A DNA stretch of 64,000 nt from Aurelia coerulea (GCA_039566865.1 CM076943.1:12200001-12264000); one strand, 5' to 3'; counted from the stretch's first letter, positions 1 through 10,799 are shown. Translations and numbers: made by a program. The notes: generated by a model not told the origin, from the sequence alone.

Positions 1-493
1 GATTCTAGGACATTTTGCAATTTTTTTCCGTTTTCAGTTTTAGAGCTAGAAGCGAGTTTCTTAAAATGTTCGTTTTCGAAAACATTGAAAAGTATAAAAA
101 AACGTCGATCAAATTTTAAAAGATTTAACATGAATGAACAAAGAGAAACATTTTCAGGGGGATTTGGGAGTTTAGTACGAACTATCGTACAGCAGATTAC
201 AATTGGTCGATTTCTAAATCACAAATCACCACGAAAAAGTTCTCTCTTTGTCCATTCATGTCGATTCTTCAGAAAACTTGATCGATGTTTTTTGATCGTT
301 TTCAGTGTTTTCGAAAACTAAAATTCTAGGAAACTCGCTTCTAGCTCTAAAAACTGAAAATGAAAAAATTTGCAAAAAGTCCCAGTCATTCAGGCTTTCT
401 GCTAACGAATAAGTCATAAATCTTCAAAATCGGTCCAGTTTACGATTTATTGTGGCCTACCAAACATGCATAGTTTATTTTGGCACACCCGGT
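1..493. repeat. Foldback (MITE-like) element, left end outside the window
   Basis: Bases 10-175 and 200-385 are imperfect inverted copies of each other; for example GAGCTAGAAGCGAGTTTC at about 43-60 is mirrored at about 330-348. The right end is a TTTTGGCACACCCGG terminus followed by TA at 494-495. The interior (GGTCCAG followed by a 'gatttat..tggcct' stretch) matches the element at 9964-10264, so both are one family. The left terminus was not found and probably lies before base 1. No transposase is encoded. Confidence 0.65.
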
Positions 494-1340
494 ATCTTTC
501 TTCTTTCTAATGATATGCAATTTGGATAACGCAGTTTGGATACATTAATAGAAGTATTTATCATTTAATTGATAAACTTTTTTACTGTGAAAAATTTCCA
601 AATAGATTTTGTCGAAACAGTTCAGGCCTAAAAGCACTGCAGGTGATGTCCAAGTAGGGAAAAGGCAAATTCATTCCATTTGGGTGCATTTATCAAGGTT
701 CGTAAAATAAGCTCTCACAAAGATGGCTTTTCGTCTATGTAAATGCCCTAACACTTTCCGGTATCTGAAATACGCCTTACTCACGGAAATGGACCTGTAA
801 ATTCAATGATTAATAATTCAATTAGTACGCTCAACCTGGATATCATTGAAAAGAAGATAGATTGTACTGTTATGCGTCAAATTCATTAAAATATCGTTGT
901 TTCCTGAAGAATTTCGAATAAGGGAGGGCTGCATCTTTTCTGAAACACCCTGTACAATAGCAATAAAATAGATATAAAATATAACGAATAGAATAACGAC
1001 AGAATGTCATAACAATAGCGATGTACAGTGGGCTTTAAAGGCCACAAAATAATGCCATAATTAGGAATTCAAATTTATCATAAACAGTTTCTCAGGATAT
1101 TTTTGTGCCACTCTTGAAGAAAGGATTTGCAAAATTTAAATTCAACTTTCTTGACCGTTTCATTTCAATTTCAACTCCTTGTTCAATAGTTTGGGTTTGA
1201 TGCTCCTTGCAATAAATGACTTCGTATATTTCTGATAGTGGGGGGCACTGCTTGTACCCTGTGGGGCCTTTTTTGTCTGTTGCTCAATATTAATCTTTAG
1301 GTCCTCTCATATTATCTGCCTCCTTGTCTCAATTTTTTAG

Positions 1341-1396
1341 GAATACCATCTGGAATGCCAGACACTCGACCAATGATGCCTGCTTCCAAGCAAAGG
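1341..1396 (+). CDS. Gene 1, first visible coding exon (partial gene)
   Basis: The exon lies between acceptor aattttttag and donor GTATGT. It begins with two bases that finish a codon and then reads IPSGMPDTRPMMPASKQR, ending in phase 0, which is what the next exon requires. The other frame without stops ends in the wrong phase. No start codon is present, so earlier exons (for a bHLH-PAS protein, the DNA-binding and PAS domains) would lie upstream of the window. I could not recognise any coding exon in bases 500-1340. Confidence 0.55.
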
Positions 1397-1801
1397 GTAT
1401 GTATTGCCATTTAGGCGTTTGCATTTGATCATACACCGTTTGCATATTAACTGAATCGAAGGCACACTTCCATTGAAGAACTCGAATGTTCACTTATCGT
1501 ACCTCCGCAATGGTTTGGGATTAAACTGCGTTCAATTTCTGTATTTGAATCGTTGATTCCTGGAGATTTGAAGTAAAAGACCTGAAAAGCCATCCTTGTC
1601 AAGCTCTCCTCTGGAGTCTTCGAAAGTAAGAAGCCCTAGGTGGAGTATAATATTTATGTAAACATATTTTCCTGCAAATTTTTAAAATTTTCTTTGCACC
1701 AAGCTCTAATCCGATACTTTTTGGCTTTATCTGTTTTTCTATTTATTCAGTAGTTATTTTCTTCAGATATTTATAGCTTGTTATTCTCAACAATTTTTCA
1801 G

Positions 1802-2618
1802 GGCCAAGATTGCGATCTCGCCAAGGAGCAGGAGAGGATTCTTAATGCACAATTGGAAGCAAAACTTGAGAGCCTTTCACAGGCAGTGCAAAAACAGAAA
1901 GATCAATTGGCCAGGATTCACAAAATGATAAGTGCTGTACAGCCTAAAATGTTATTGTCAGATGGCCTTAAGAAACAACAACAACAAGAGCAGCAAATCT
2001 ATGAATACATAACCACGACTATGGCAGAGCAAGAAAAACAATGCAATAAACTGAAGGTTATCTTAAAAGGCAAAATGAAAGTATCTGAAACGAAAAGACG
2101 GACATTAGAGCTACGTGGAAAAGCCAAGATGCAGAAAAGTCTTAGAGGGGGAGCCGATAAGCAGCGACTTTTCAACCGCCCATCTTCAAATCAAGTTACC
2201 GAGAAAGGCCCGAAGATCATGTTTGCAAAAAATAAAGACGAAAAACCAGCGGCCTCTTCAACGCGCGAAAGCTCATTTGTGGTCATGCCACGGACCAACC
2301 AAGATTACTCACATGTGACAGATGAAAATCGAGGACAGGAGCAAAGGTTTCAAGATTACAATAATGAATCATCCAGTACCGTCATAAACAATAGCTCAGA
2401 TCAAGATCAACATTCGTTACAAAGACAGCTACAACAATTACAACATCAACAAGATGTTTTGAATGCTCAAGGGATGGCCCTTGCAGCACAGGGTAATATT
2501 CCCAATGGACAGCTAGAAATACTCCAATCCCTTATGCAGCAACAAGCAGCATTCTTTCCACAAAGTAGAGCTGAGGAAGCTGCCGGATCTTCGTCATCGA
2601 CTGCTCCAACTGCCTCCG
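1802..2618 (+). CDS. Gene 1, coiled-coil and Gln-rich exon of a probable transcription regulator (CLOCK-like?)
   Basis: This is the largest exon of a gene whose visible part encodes 774 residues. It starts after a caatttttcag acceptor and stops before donor GTAAAT, leaving one base (G) that joins GT of the next exon to make Gly. The first 80 residues form a charged heptad-rich helix with the core QKQKDQLARIHKMI, followed by KKQQQQEQQ, a basic stretch (KLKVILKGKMK, ETKRRTLELRGKAK) and a Ser/Gln-rich tail. A helix of the pattern K..L...I..QQ.EL..I occurs after the PAS domains of CLOCK and NPAS2, which also have long Gln-rich C-termini. That family assignment is an inference from pattern only; any Gln-rich coactivator could look similar. 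A nuclear role in transcription is likely but not shown. That it is coding is well supported by open frame and phase agreement. Confidence 0.85.
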
Positions 2619-2655
2619 GTAAATATAAAACTTCACAAGTTAAATTGCACATACT

Positions 2656-3044
2656 GTAAAAGCTCTATTAGGCGCTCGGGGGGCTTATTTGATTTTTGAC
2701 ACTTCAGAGGGGGTGCTTAAAAGAGATGGGGGCTTATTGGAAAGGGGGGCTTATTCACAAAATCAAGTAACCAGGATATATATATGATAGCTTTTCAGCT
2801 CTCTTACCCCATATTTGGCCGATTCAATGTACAATTTTACGAGTCCAATACATAAATTCGACAGAGTTTTATCCCAAACCATATCAAAATTAACATGTAA
2901 ACTTGTTCAGCTAAATAAACGGAAAATCTTTTGTAGCCTCTGGAATTTTATATAAGTGTGGGGGGCTTATTTAAAATTTTAGCTCAAAGGGGAGGCTTAT
3001 GAGAGAGGGGGCTTAATGGAGAGGGGGCTAAATGGAGCTTTTAC
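2656..3044. repeat. MITE-like element with GTAAAAGCTC ends
   Basis: The element begins GTAAAAGCTC at 2656 and ends with the inverse GAGCTTTTAC at 3044. Near each end are G-runs with GGGGGCTTATT motifs (2679, 2725, 2745, 2963, 3008), giving degenerate internal repetition. It sits in the intron that begins at 2619, only 37 bases downstream of the donor. No coding capacity was seen. Confidence 0.55.
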
Positions 3045-3604
3045 GGTAGCTTCCTGAAAACGAATGTTATGAACGCAAACAAGGTATCTGCATGTAGCTG
3101 AAGAACTTAGCTATCTTATGACATATTCCTTAGTCAGGTTTGGTCAAGACTACCCTCCGAAAAACTGGTTTAGAAATAGGGCAATTCATTCATTTCTTTG
3201 ACTTTCCCTACTTTTCTAATCCATGTTCTGGAAGATATGAAAACAGCCCAAATCCAAATTTGTATGGGAGCAAAAAATTATAAATCAAAACAGAGATTAA
3301 TCATTTGGCAAACAATGGATTTCCCTAAACGACTTCACATCCATCTCCACAGTAAGTTTTTTATAAAATGCTGACTGACAAAGAATGGTGATTGTTTCAT
3401 TATAAATGAAAAATGTAAGATTCGAAATTTTCTTTGAATCTGAGTTTTCGCATGCTCGTTATAGCTTAAGGTGATCATGCAGCACCTCAGAAGATAACCA
3501 AACCTTTCAACTAAACAGTGATGCAAAGCGGATACAAAGCATTGGTCAATAACTTTTGATTTCAGAGAGCTAGTTGTGATCTAGCTCGTGAAGTTTTGTT
3601 TATG

Positions 3605-4148
3605 TCACCTGGAGCATAGGTTTCAAATCTTTAAAAAGGCTGGTGTAAAATTGAGTGACCTATTTCTTTGAACTGAATGACTTCAAAGAAACTTTAGCTA
3701 ATTCTCTATAATTCTACCGTTGGAATTTTCTGAAATCTTCGATATTTTCAGAATTAGAGTGTTTTTCTTCTTTTTCAAGAATTCAAGAAAAATTTTCAAG
3801 AAAACTTAAAACCATTGTAATTTCTAAACTGTTTGACGTAACATGAAATAATTTCGAAGAAAACCATAGTTTATGAATGCCTACAATATGGTATCAAGCA
3901 AAAGTCTGTCACTCATCTGGTTTATGATTTAGAAATTTGATGACGTCACATCCTCAAATGAGTTGAAATGTAAGATACACCGTAATTTCCAAAAATATTC
4001 AAAATTTTTGAAAAGTCCAACGGTAGAATTATAGATAAGTATCTAAAGTTTCTTTCAAGCAATTAAATCAGATGAAATAGGTCATTGAATTTTACACCCA
4101 CCTTTTTTCGTCGAGTTAAAGATTTGGAGCCTATTCTATCACCTGGTA
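3605..4148. repeat. Long-arm inverted-repeat element, 'AAATCTTTAAA' family
   Basis: The left arm (about 3605-3760: CACCTGGAGCATAGG, AAATCTTTAAA, GGTGTAAAATTGA, ATTCTACCGTTGGA) is mirrored by the right arm (about 4010-4148: TCCAACGGTAGAATTAT, TGAATTTTACACC, AAAGATTTGGAGCC, ATCACCTGG). The same arm sequences recur at 16392-16905 and, truncated, at 30180-30318. It lies inside intron 2 of gene 1 and has no coding frame. Confidence 0.75.
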
Positions 4149-4827
4149 GATACCTCCTTAGATGCACCTATGGCTTTTTCCTTTATATGAAACAATTTTT
4201 AATGAAAATAGGTGTTTTTTTTATAAACTTGGATCAGCCCTGGACTTGTTACGAATTTCTTTCTCTAAAAGCAGATTTTTAACAGCTTATTGATACCTTG
4301 TAGCGGTAAGAATTCTGCATCAACTGATGTAATTGCTGGCTTGGCAACACCCTTTTTCATGGGTCAATCCAGTTGACGGCATGATAGGAGACCTACGATG
4401 GTTCTTTCTTCGTGAAATACCTCTCGAATTTGGCTGCAGCTTCATTACACGTTTTTACGTCCACTTTGTTCGAGCTATGAAAAGGTTTATGTGTGTCAAA
4501 AACAAGTTAGTCAAGAGAGAGCATTAATTCAAAATGCGTGGTAATTCATTAACTTGAATAGAAGATGGCAGCAAGGAACTTTGTACCAAGATGCATTGCA
4601 TTTCAATTATAAGTCTGTGAAGATTCTATAGGGATTCGATCAAAGAACGCAATGTATCTGGGTAAACATTCCTCCCCCCCCCCCCATCTTTAGCGTTATT
4701 ATCTATTGACATAAGATCTCGAGTTGACAAGTTAAAAAGATTTTCCAAATCGGGATTCTACTGAAATAGAAACTCTACCTTGGCGATCGGCATGATTTAC
4801 ATTTGCAGCATGAATATGGATATACGA

Positions 4828-5079
4828 GTATGTTTAGCACCTTTTACGGTTATCTTCATATTCTTTTGAGTATGTTTAGCACCTTTTACGGTTATCTTCA
4901 TATTCTTTTGAGTATGTTTAGCACCTTTTACGGTTATCTTCATATTCTTTTGAGTATGTTTAGCACCTTTTACGGTTATCTTCATATTCTTTTGAGTATG
5001 TTTAGCACCTTCTACGGTTATCTTCATATTCTTTTCAGTATGTTTAGCACCTTTTACGGTTATCTTCATATTCTTTTGC
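4828..5079. repeat. 42-bp minisatellite, six copies, abutting a splice acceptor
   Basis: Six head-to-tail copies of a 42-bp unit start GTATGTTTAGCACCTTTTAC and end with a pyrimidine-rich TTCATATTCTTTTGA. Copies differ at only a few bases (TTTTAC/TTCTAC; TTTTGAG/TTTTCAG). The last copy runs directly into TTCTTTTGCAG, the acceptor of the exon starting at 5082, so the array is a multiplication of the 3' splice-site pyrimidine tract. Open frames through it on both strands are a by-product of 42 being a multiple of three. There are no spacers, so it is not a CRISPR array. Confidence 0.9.
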
Positions 5080-5081
5080 AG

Positions 5082-5645
5082 GTTTAGATCTGAATGCTGC
5101 AGCGCAGCAACAAAATCAAATTTATCAACAAATATTGAATCTAATCCAATCACAGTGTTTGTCTTCGACTGGCGATTCGCAGTTAGATGGCCGTCAGTTA
5201 GACTTGGCTAGCCTATGTGCTCAGTCTTCAAATAATACACAGAGTCAAATTCTTCTGCAACTACAAAATCTACAACAACAGTTGCAGTTTCAAATGCAGG
5301 CATTGAGCAAACGAAATCCCCAAAACGAAGGCCAACAGGCTAATAATGTGGCGCAAGTCGTTATAGCATTACAACAACTACAACAGTTACAAATCAGACT
5401 CTTGCAGAGTAACTCAGGAGGATCGAATGATCCCGAGTGTGGTCAAGACTCTCAAATGAGAGGAAATACAGGTCACCATCAACCTGGCAATACAGGTCAC
5501 CATCAACCTGATCGGGGATTTTTGCAGCAGTGCCCTTCGCCAGCTGATTCATTGTATTCCCCAACGGAAAGGAGAAATTCTTACTCAAATAGGGATTTTG
5601 GAATGGACATGCAAAGAAATGATCGAAAACGGACAGTGGATCAAA
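5082..5645 (+). CDS. Gene 1, Gln/Asn-rich exon
   Basis: The exon is entered through TTCTTTTGCAG with two bases completing a Gly codon, and left at a GTATGT donor in phase 1. The sequence reads LDLNAAAQQQNQIYQQ, then an alternating Gln/Leu-rich stretch (LQNLQQQLQFQMQ, LQQLQQLQIRLL) typical of a low-complexity activation or aggregation-prone region. A 24-base in-frame duplication gives GNTGHHQPGNTGHHQP. The end is charged (ERRNSYSNRDFGMD, RNDRKRTVDQ). Splice phases agree on both sides, which is the main support that it belongs to the same transcript as 1802-2618. Confidence 0.85.
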
Positions 5646-5794
5646 GTATGTTTTTTCTATTCTCTTTTTGTAAGTGCCATCAACCCAAGGGAAGAGCAAT
5701 TACGTTTTGGGAACAGTAGCTTTTGAAACGGCATGCGCTTTTCTGTCTCAACAGGTTTATTGGAAAGGTGATCTTAACACTGCGTTCACGCGAT

Positions 5795-6410
5795 TTCATT
5801 TCCATTTTTCATTTTTTCATTTATTTAGCTGAAGGGGAGGGTCGCCCTTCAGCAGAAGTTTTGGCTATCAAGGGGCCCTCCCATCAAATAGATCTAAACT
5901 AAATGATTACAAAATTACAAAGTTACAAAATGATTAATATTAAAACTATATCTAAACCTATTGACAATCTAAAAACCTATTTACAATATCCAAAATCTAC
6001 AATTAAAAGAAAGAAACCCTAAATCGATTGCTTAGATAAGCTCAGGGCATGGAGCATTGCGGACACCTTTATTTTGTAGGAAATTTTTATTCGATACTAC
6101 TACCTTAAGTCTTCTGCGGAGGAGCATTGCTCGCGAATGCTCCTCCGCAGAGGACTTAAGGTAGTAGTATCGAATAAAAATTTCCTGGAAAATTTCCTAC
6201 AAATTAAAGAATTTCCTACAAAATTTCCTACAAAATAAAGGTGTCCGCAATGCTCCATGCTCAGGGAGGGAAGGATGCTTGTTTTAACTCAGCTGAGAGG
6301 CTATTCCACAACTGTGCTCCTCTGAAAGAAAATACATTTTGACCGTTTGCTGTTTTTTTTTCAAAGGTAGCCTCAGCTCATGTCTGTGTTTGTATTGCGG
6401 AAGCTACGGG
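5795..6410 (-). pseudogene. 3' end of a non-LTR retrotransposon (LINE), broken
   Basis: On the minus strand, 6350-6263 reads GQNVFSFRGAQLWNSL followed by SAELKQASF, the pattern found at the end of the reverse-transcriptase ORF of jockey/CR1/L2-type LINEs. A stop follows, then an AT-rich 3' UTR and a tail of ATAAATGAAAAAATGAAAAA near 5830-5800 as read on the minus strand, a typical LINE terminus. The frame is broken further upstream, so this is a 5'-truncated dead copy. It lies in intron 3 of gene 1 and was later interrupted by the foldback element at 6047-6260. Confidence 0.7.
6047..6260. repeat. Foldback element inside the LINE remnant, with 5-bp target duplication
   Basis: The outer arms GCATGGAGCATTGCGGACAC and its inverse end at 6047 and 6260. 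A second, inner near-perfect palindrome (about 6080-6187) contains CGATACTACTACCTTAAGTC and its mirror with a GCTCGCG centre. TTTCCTACAAA is repeated three times in the right half. TCAGG at 6042-6046 is repeated at 6261-6265, the likely target duplication, and removing the element rejoins the surrounding LINE sequence. A decayed relative lies at 13500-13645. Confidence 0.8.
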
Positions 6411-6984
6411 CTACGGGAGAAATTCTGAGTTTCTTGTGAAAAGGTTGGTCAAGTACGATACCGGTACTATTTCAAAACGGAGAACAATGTTACGGATAGG
6501 CCTCCCTTTCTCACGAAAACGGCATATTTAAACGGGAGATTTTTGAAAATGGTTAACTCCAACCGGCACATTTTGAAAACGGCATCGTGTGAACTCCGAA
6601 AACGATGGAAACGCTTTCAAAACAAGGCTGATCGATTCTTCAGGTGTGGATACGTTTCTTTGCCATCAAATTCTTGGAGACATTGCGATGAATTTGTTAC
6701 CGTCGAATATCCAAATTGTGCCGGAATCGTGCGAACGTAGTCTAAATCTGAAGTACAATGCACCAAGATCGAATAGTTTCTAAGTAACATTGCATTTTGA
6801 CGTTCGTTAGATGCATAATCTGACTGTATCAACCATTTTTATAAACTGGATATACCTGAGAATTCTTCCTTTTTAATATATCGATCAATACTAGTTTGTA
6901 CGAAACGAATGAAAATTAAGAACATTTTGAGAGATTTCTTTAGTAGCCCCTTCGCCTACCAGCATCACCAAACAAGGACAAATA

Positions 6985-7577
6985 ATGTTGCAATAAGATC
7001 CGCTACTTTTGTTGACACCCAAGTACAAAGCGATTTTTGATTGCAGAAAAAGGGAACTCTATGCCTGGTTGGTCAAACCATAAACAAAAACAAATTAAGC
7101 CGCAGGAGTTGCTCTGAAACCAAGGCAGCAGGCTCGCTGGTTGTGCATTCCAGAAATGGTTTTTCAGCGCAAACATGAGCATATATCGAAAGAAGAAGGA
7201 TGCATCTAAACTTCTGCCTCAGGAATTTTTCTCTTTGGTTCACAAGCCGATTGATAAGCGATTCGATTCTTGTATGTTTTAGGTGTAATCAAAACATTTA
7301 CTGCTCAGCCTCTGAATCAAAGAAATAAAATGCTCGACACAGGTGCTTAGATATATCCTTCTTCTTTCGATTTACGCGCATTTTTGCTCTTAACAGTCAT
7401 TTCTGGAATGCACAATGATCGAGCTAGCTACGTGGGTTTCAGATCTACTTTTGTGGCTTGCTTTGTTTTGTTTATGATTTGACCGACCGGGCATGGAATT
7501 CCCTTTATCTGCAATCACTAATCGCTTTGTATCTAGGTGTCAGTAAAAAGTAGCGGATCCTATTGTAACCTTATCTG
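6985..7577. repeat. Foldback element with ~260-bp arms
   Basis: The left arm (from ATAAGATCCGCTACTTTTG near 6993) is the inverse of the right arm (to AAAAAGTAGCGGATCCTAT near 7566). The two halves share tracts such as TACAAAGCGATT, GTGCATTCCAGAAATG and CGAAAGAAGAAGGAT. The centre (about 7250-7310) is not paired. It lies in intron 3 of gene 1. The CGAAAGAAGAA motif recurs at 10425 and inverted at 10725, indicating a related copy there. Confidence 0.75.
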
Positions 7578-8006
7578 TTCTTGCTGCATAACCATAGACT
7601 TAAACGAAATTCAACAATAATCGTCATTGTGAACGAACCGGCTGAATTAAAAAGAGGTAAAACATTTATAAGTCAGCATATGTGTTTGATCTTTAAAAGA
7701 GCTTGCCGCTATAATTGTATTTCAGCAGTTTTGAGACCTTGATTAATTTCAGATTTTTCAGTGGGCCTTTACTTTTGAATTTAGCCCTAACAATTGAGCA
7801 CCAGAGCTTGTACAACTCGGTGCAGATTTATAGTATTACAGTTTGACCCGATAAATTTCAATAGCTGAAAAAGATATCAAGCTTCCGTCCAACAGAAATT
7901 GCTAATCCAGAGTTGTGCCACTTGGGCCATATTCTCCCCTTGGGGCTAACCAAATGAAATCGGCGTATTTTGGGTGGCCTAACTTCATGTATTCATGTTC
8001 TTCTAG

Positions 8007-8392
8007 ATCCACAAGAAGAGGACCCGTCTTTCTATCAAATGTTGCCACAGCGGAACGGATCAGTACCTCAGCTAATCGATACGAATGAAGCAGGGACTAC
8101 TCAGTTACTTAACAGCCGACCAAGGTTGCCATCTACTGATTATGGACAGTATCCGCGATATCCAACCCCAGATGGAATGGATAGGTTTGCTCGGTCGTCA
8201 CAACAACCTGATGACAGATCCACTGACCACAGGGGCAGATATTCAATGTTTGGTAGACAGAACCAAGGTCAGGACGGTGGTCAGGGTTCCGGTAACAATG
8301 CAGACAAAAAAGATAAACTTGAAGATGATGACATTTATCTATCGACCGATAATCTGCCGGGGCAAACACAACAGTTGTTGCAGTTGCATCAG
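8007..8392 (+). CDS. Gene 1, hydrophilic linker exon
   Basis: The exon follows acceptor attcatgttcttctag and ends at CAG before GTATGA. Two leading bases complete an Asn codon with the A left by the previous exon, and it ends in phase 0. It encodes PQEEDPSFYQMLPQRNG, then a Tyr/Pro/Asp/Arg-rich disordered stretch (STDYGQYPRYPTPDGMDRF), a Gln/Gly-rich part and a Lys/Asp cluster (DKKDKLEDDDIYLSTDNL). No folded domain is recognisable. Confidence 0.85.
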
Positions 8393-9030
8393 GTATGATG
8401 TATTTTCTTTTTACGATTTTTTAACTGAACAACGGTTCCCCAGAACACTTAGTGAAACAACTATTAATCTCCATTGTCATTTTTTGCTGATATGATTTTT
8501 CCTCTACCTCGTAAACAACAAATATATTCTGATATCTTAATCGAGCATCATTCGAAAAAAGTGCCCCCCACCCCCTCCCCCTCAACACATCGCCTCGTGA
8601 AAATTTCAAATTTTAAAAGTACTCGTGAATTTATCAATTTACCTTCATAAATCAGAGTTATGGTTAGGGGTTGAAGCCATTACAAAAAATGTCACAATAA
8701 GATGTTTAGATTGTCTTGTGAATTTGCCGGAGTATATCAATGTAAAAGCTTGGAAGCATACCAAATCATTTTAAAAACTTTTTGGCTGATAGATAGGCGA
8801 AAATCGAAGAGGACGGTTGACTCTAAAGAAGCGACTAGCAACTTGAAAATGTTGAAGTATTGTGGTGCTGTTTATAATGGATTTATCGTTGCAAAGGATG
8901 GGTTACTTGGACTAAATTTTTGCCTTGCTTTGGAGAAAAATTATTTCGTGCAATGATTTCAAGCCTGTGTATAGATGATATACAGTAAGCATCTTTTAGT
9001 CAGGAATTTACACCGTATAATTTTTACCAG

Positions 9031-9159
9031 GCACAAAGAATGCACATTGTACGACTACAACATCAACAGCTTCAAGCGTTACGAAATAACCAATCAATGC
9101 AGCAACAACAGCAACAACAACAACAACAACAACACGAGTTTCAACAACAACAACAACAT

Positions 9160-9191
<32 letters not shown>

Positions 9192-9388
9192 ACAACAACA
9201 ACACCAATTACAGCAAGCACAGCAGCAAGCCATGCAGGCCATGCACGTAAATGAGTCTCAAGCTCAACAAGACTTTGCAGAACAAATGTCACCGATGCTT
9301 GGGTATGGCCAGCACCTTTCTGACCAGATGGGAAATCCCAGTCTCTCGAATGTTGGAGGGCTGGCTTCAACTGACCTTTGGCAGAATG
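9031..9388 (+). CDS. Gene 1, polyglutamine exon
   Basis: The exon starts in phase 0 after ataatttttaccag (AQRMHIVRLQHQQLQALRNN) and ends before GTAAGT with one spare base. Bases 9098-9225 are an interrupted CAA/CAG tract encoding roughly 40 Gln with His, Glu, Phe and Leu interruptions. CAA codons outnumber CAG, and the mixture would stabilise the tract. The rest (FAEQMSPMLGYGQHL, GGLASTDLWQNG) is non-repetitive. Reverse-strand Val-rich and forward Asn-rich frames across this tract are shadows. Confidence 0.85.
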
Positions 9389-9763
9389 GTAAGTTGAACA
9401 TACATTAGCAACAAAATGTTTTGGGAGACAAACGCTCGTTCAAAGCGTTTTTGGCTGAAATTTCAGCCTATCAGAAATTCTGTTCCGCTAACCGTTAGGG
9501 TCCTCAGAAAGAGCTCACAGTTTCTGAAAAGCAGGGCTATTATCTAGCGCTGTTATTCTTATCGATTCCTAATCAGAAGACATTAGGTTTTATAAAACGC
9601 CAGATTTGGTTTGCAACAACAACAAACGAAAAACCATCCATGTAACCCTTCCGTATCCTTAAAATTTGTTGTGTTGTAGAATTTTGTTATGAATTAGAAG
9701 CATCCAAAAAATGCTCCGGCTGTGCTTGTCTCTTATTTTGATTTGAGTTATGTTCTTTCGCAG

Positions 9764-9909
9764 ACTTACAAGCAGATCAAGTTGGAGCGATGAGTGACCT
9801 GGATCTTTTCGAGCTGCTTAGTGGACAAAATCCGATTCGATTTACAGAGGAAGATGAACAAGTTCTTGATTTACTTATTGCAGAGAGTGGTGATATGCAA
9901 ACTATGTAA
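9764..9909 (+). CDS. Gene 1, terminal acidic exon with stop codon
   Basis: The acceptor is gttctttcgcag. The first two bases join the G from the previous exon to give Asp. The exon reads QADQVGAMSDLDLFELLSG, then QNPIRFTEEDEQVLDLLIAE, then SGDMQTM and TAA at 9907-9909. The acidic, hydrophobic clusters DLDLFELL and EEDEQVLDLL resemble short transactivation motifs, which fits a transcription factor C-terminus. An insertion element begins only 55 bases after the stop (9964), so the natural 3' UTR is short or interrupted. No clear AATAAA was seen immediately downstream. Confidence 0.8.
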
Positions 9910-9963
9910 GAAATTTAACATTAGTGTTGTATTTCAATTATTGATTTGAATTGCAGTGGTGTT

Positions 9964-10264
9964 CCGGGTGAGCCAGAAAAGAGAAGGCACCCTAGTCATT
10001 TCGAGGAGCACTTCCTTTATTCTGCCAATGTCAGTCCTTAGAAAATTTGATGACTGTTTCTTGATGTTTTTGGGTAGTCCGCAGGCAAACAAATTTCATG
10101 AAATCCTTAACATATTGATAAATAGACATCCGAAAAATCGACAAAAAACAACCAAGAATAACATAGGATATTGACAGAAGATTAAATCAACAATTTTGAA
10201 ATTGGTCCAGTGTATGATTTATCCTGGCCTTGCGAAAGTGGGAACTTTTTTCTGGCTCATCCAG
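9964..10264. repeat. MITE with CCGGGTGAGCCAGAAA ends
   Basis: The ends are CCGGGTGAGCCAGAAA (9964) and TTTCTGGCTCATCCAG (10264), inverted with one mismatch. Its interior shares GATGACTGTTTCTTGATG-like and GGTCCAG stretches with the element at 1-493. At 301 bp it has no transposase. It overlaps the probable 3' UTR of gene 1. Confidence 0.7.
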
Positions 10265-10369
10265 TATTTGAATGATTGGTATTTTAGTATTCCTGGGTGA
10301 GCAAAACAGTGTCTGGCAGATACCGGTATGGTTTGTATATAAATTGTAATGCGTTTTATTAAACACAAA

Positions 10370-10790
10370 CCGTTGCATTGTGCACGGGAAGGGCATTGTT
10401 AATAGAAATCACAAGTATATGTCGAAAGAAGAAGAATGTATCCAAACATGTGCCTCATGGATTTAGTTTATCTAATGCAGAAGCTGAACAGTTGGCATCA
10501 ACATTCTCGTATATTTACAAAGTGCAAATAAACACTAAATGCTCAGCTTCTGAAAATATTTGGATCTATTTAGACTTATTACTTGGAGTCTCTCGTTTCC
10601 CTGTGCTCTTTGACTTGATGATGGCGCTTCGGTCAACAGTGGAGCGACAACAACAACAACAATTCAACTCAATAAGATGAGCCTTAAAGAGGGTCCTTAT
10701 GTAGTGAGGTTGGGATCTATCCTTCTTTCGATATATGCACATTACATATCTTAGTAATACCTTTTTGGCGTGCACAACACAGCAATTTAC
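10370..10790. repeat. Foldback relative of the 6985-7577 element, carrying a dispersed unit
   Basis: The left end (TGCACGG..ATATGTCGAAAGAAGAAGAA) is roughly mirrored at the right end (CTTCTTTCGATATATGCAC..GTGCACAAC). The middle, about 10589-10710, is a unit that occurs again at 12872-13015 and 13755-13820: TCTCGTTTCCCTGTGCTCTT followed by GATGATGGCGCTTCGGTCAA, then CAACAACAACAA. The short open frames here belong to the repeat. Confidence 0.55.
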
Positions 10791-10799
10791 CATACTTGT

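Noticed and set aside
4828..5079. CRISPR array
   Set aside because: Six contiguous repeats without spacers, in animal DNA.
4797..5153. 14-residue repeat proteins on both strands at the 42-bp array
   Set aside because: The unit length is a multiple of three and the array is intronic, ending in a splice acceptor; both strands are open only because of repetition.
9008..9370. Val-rich reverse-strand frame and Asn-rich forward frame at the CAA tract
   Set aside because: Shadows of the polyglutamine exon, which has matching splice phases.
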